Source of the DNA: Saccoglossus kowalevskii | Lineage: Eukaryota; Hemichordata; Enteropneusta; Harrimaniidae | NCBI RefSeq assembly: GCF_000003605.2 | Contig: NW_003148774.1 | Span: 186,358-225,633 of the forward strand | Direction of reading: 5' to 3' | DNA length: 39,276 nucleotides | In this document: piece by piece, positions 39,000 to 39,276 of the stretch | How the letters are laid out: each line of letters starts with the position of its first letter | Position numbering within the stretch: position 1 is the stretch's first letter | Program-made: the position numbers and the translations under genes | Notes under the pieces: model-generated | Database searches by the model: none | Told to the model about the DNA's origin: nothing | The model's input: only the letters and a program-made list of their open reading frames with translations

Positions 39000-39276
39000 G
39001 TAAGTACTAGTCTTTCTTTCTTTCATGTGAGCAAAGAAGACAGCCATCCATGCCTCTTAAAGGCTTGGTTATGATATAACCAGTTTTAAATTAGGGTTTG
39101 GCCTAATGCCTGCAGGTCATGGGTCACATGCAAATACGATATTGATCAACGAATCAGAGACCCACCTTGTGACCTTTAATCGAGGATTAACTTAAGTAAA
39201 TAAACTAACTCACAAGTCGTGGCATTTTCAAACTAATATCATTGCGATCGCTGCAGCCGCCAAGTTTACAGTGCCT
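39000..39276. other. Start of intron 73, cut by window edge
   Basis: No exon or repeat end is clear. It becomes richer in G+C toward 39240-39276, which may be the start of a repeat or exon that cannot be judged from this fragment. Confidence 0.5.

Overview
This is eukaryotic (animal) genomic DNA. Nearly the whole window is one interrupted gene on the + strand, the metazoan ortholog of HYDIN, the giant scaffold of the C2 side of the ciliary central-pair apparatus. I could chain 73 coding pieces from an ATG at 1570 to 38999. All junctions are GT-AG and every codon phase closes. The joined frame is 14,556 nt (4,852 residues) with no internal stop. Human HYDIN has about 5,100 residues, so the C-terminal part (several hundred residues by comparison with human) lies beyond the right edge. 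Two of the 73 pieces, a 21-nt microexon and a 60-nt cassette, are optional candidates; without them the frame is 4,825 residues.

Organism: AT-rich introns of about 0.1-1.5 kb, an exon layout close to vertebrate HYDIN, and many small non-autonomous transposons and tRNA-derived SINEs suggest a marine invertebrate, perhaps a deuterostome such as a hemichordate, echinoderm or cephalochordate. The sequence alone does not fix the phylum.

Layout: 42-250 is an orphan exon of another + strand gene, the N-terminal half of a zona pellucida (ZP) domain. 251-1569 is intergenic with a SINE. 1570-9423 encodes the N-terminal ASH (ASPM/SPD-2/Hydin, MSP-like) array. 9553-16706 encodes further ASH domains split by a very acidic linker (10860-11483) and a polar linker (12680-13191). 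17171-23724 encodes charged coiled coils around an adenylate-kinase-like domain with an intact P-loop (GAPMSGKT at 18405-18428). 24381-25561 encodes Ala-, Pro- and Lys-rich linkers. 25799-38999 encodes the long C-terminal ASH array, interrupted by a Ser/Arg insert (29215-29301) and a charged-helix insert (33420-33590).

The introns hold a 313-bp hAT-type MITE with a perfect 8-bp target duplication, two copies of a ~212-bp TA-flanked MITE, an element made of three exact-period 157-bp tandem units between inverted ends, two rearranged copies of one SINE, a second tRNA-like element, a perfect 21-bp hairpin, and small tandem repeats. Introns over 300 bases in which I saw nothing beyond simple AT-rich sequence: 1702-2249, 2376-2760, 3767-4261, 11029-11357, 13192-13544, 16142-16466, 16707-17170, 22871-23348, 23725-24380, 31114-31489, 31724-32044, 32145-32485, 34241-34690, 35451-35798 and 38381-38863.

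I see no wholly new biological system. The points most worth checking are the degenerate kinase centre of the HYDIN kinase-like domain, the candidate microexon and cassette exon, the hairpin, the mobile elements and the orphan ZP exon.
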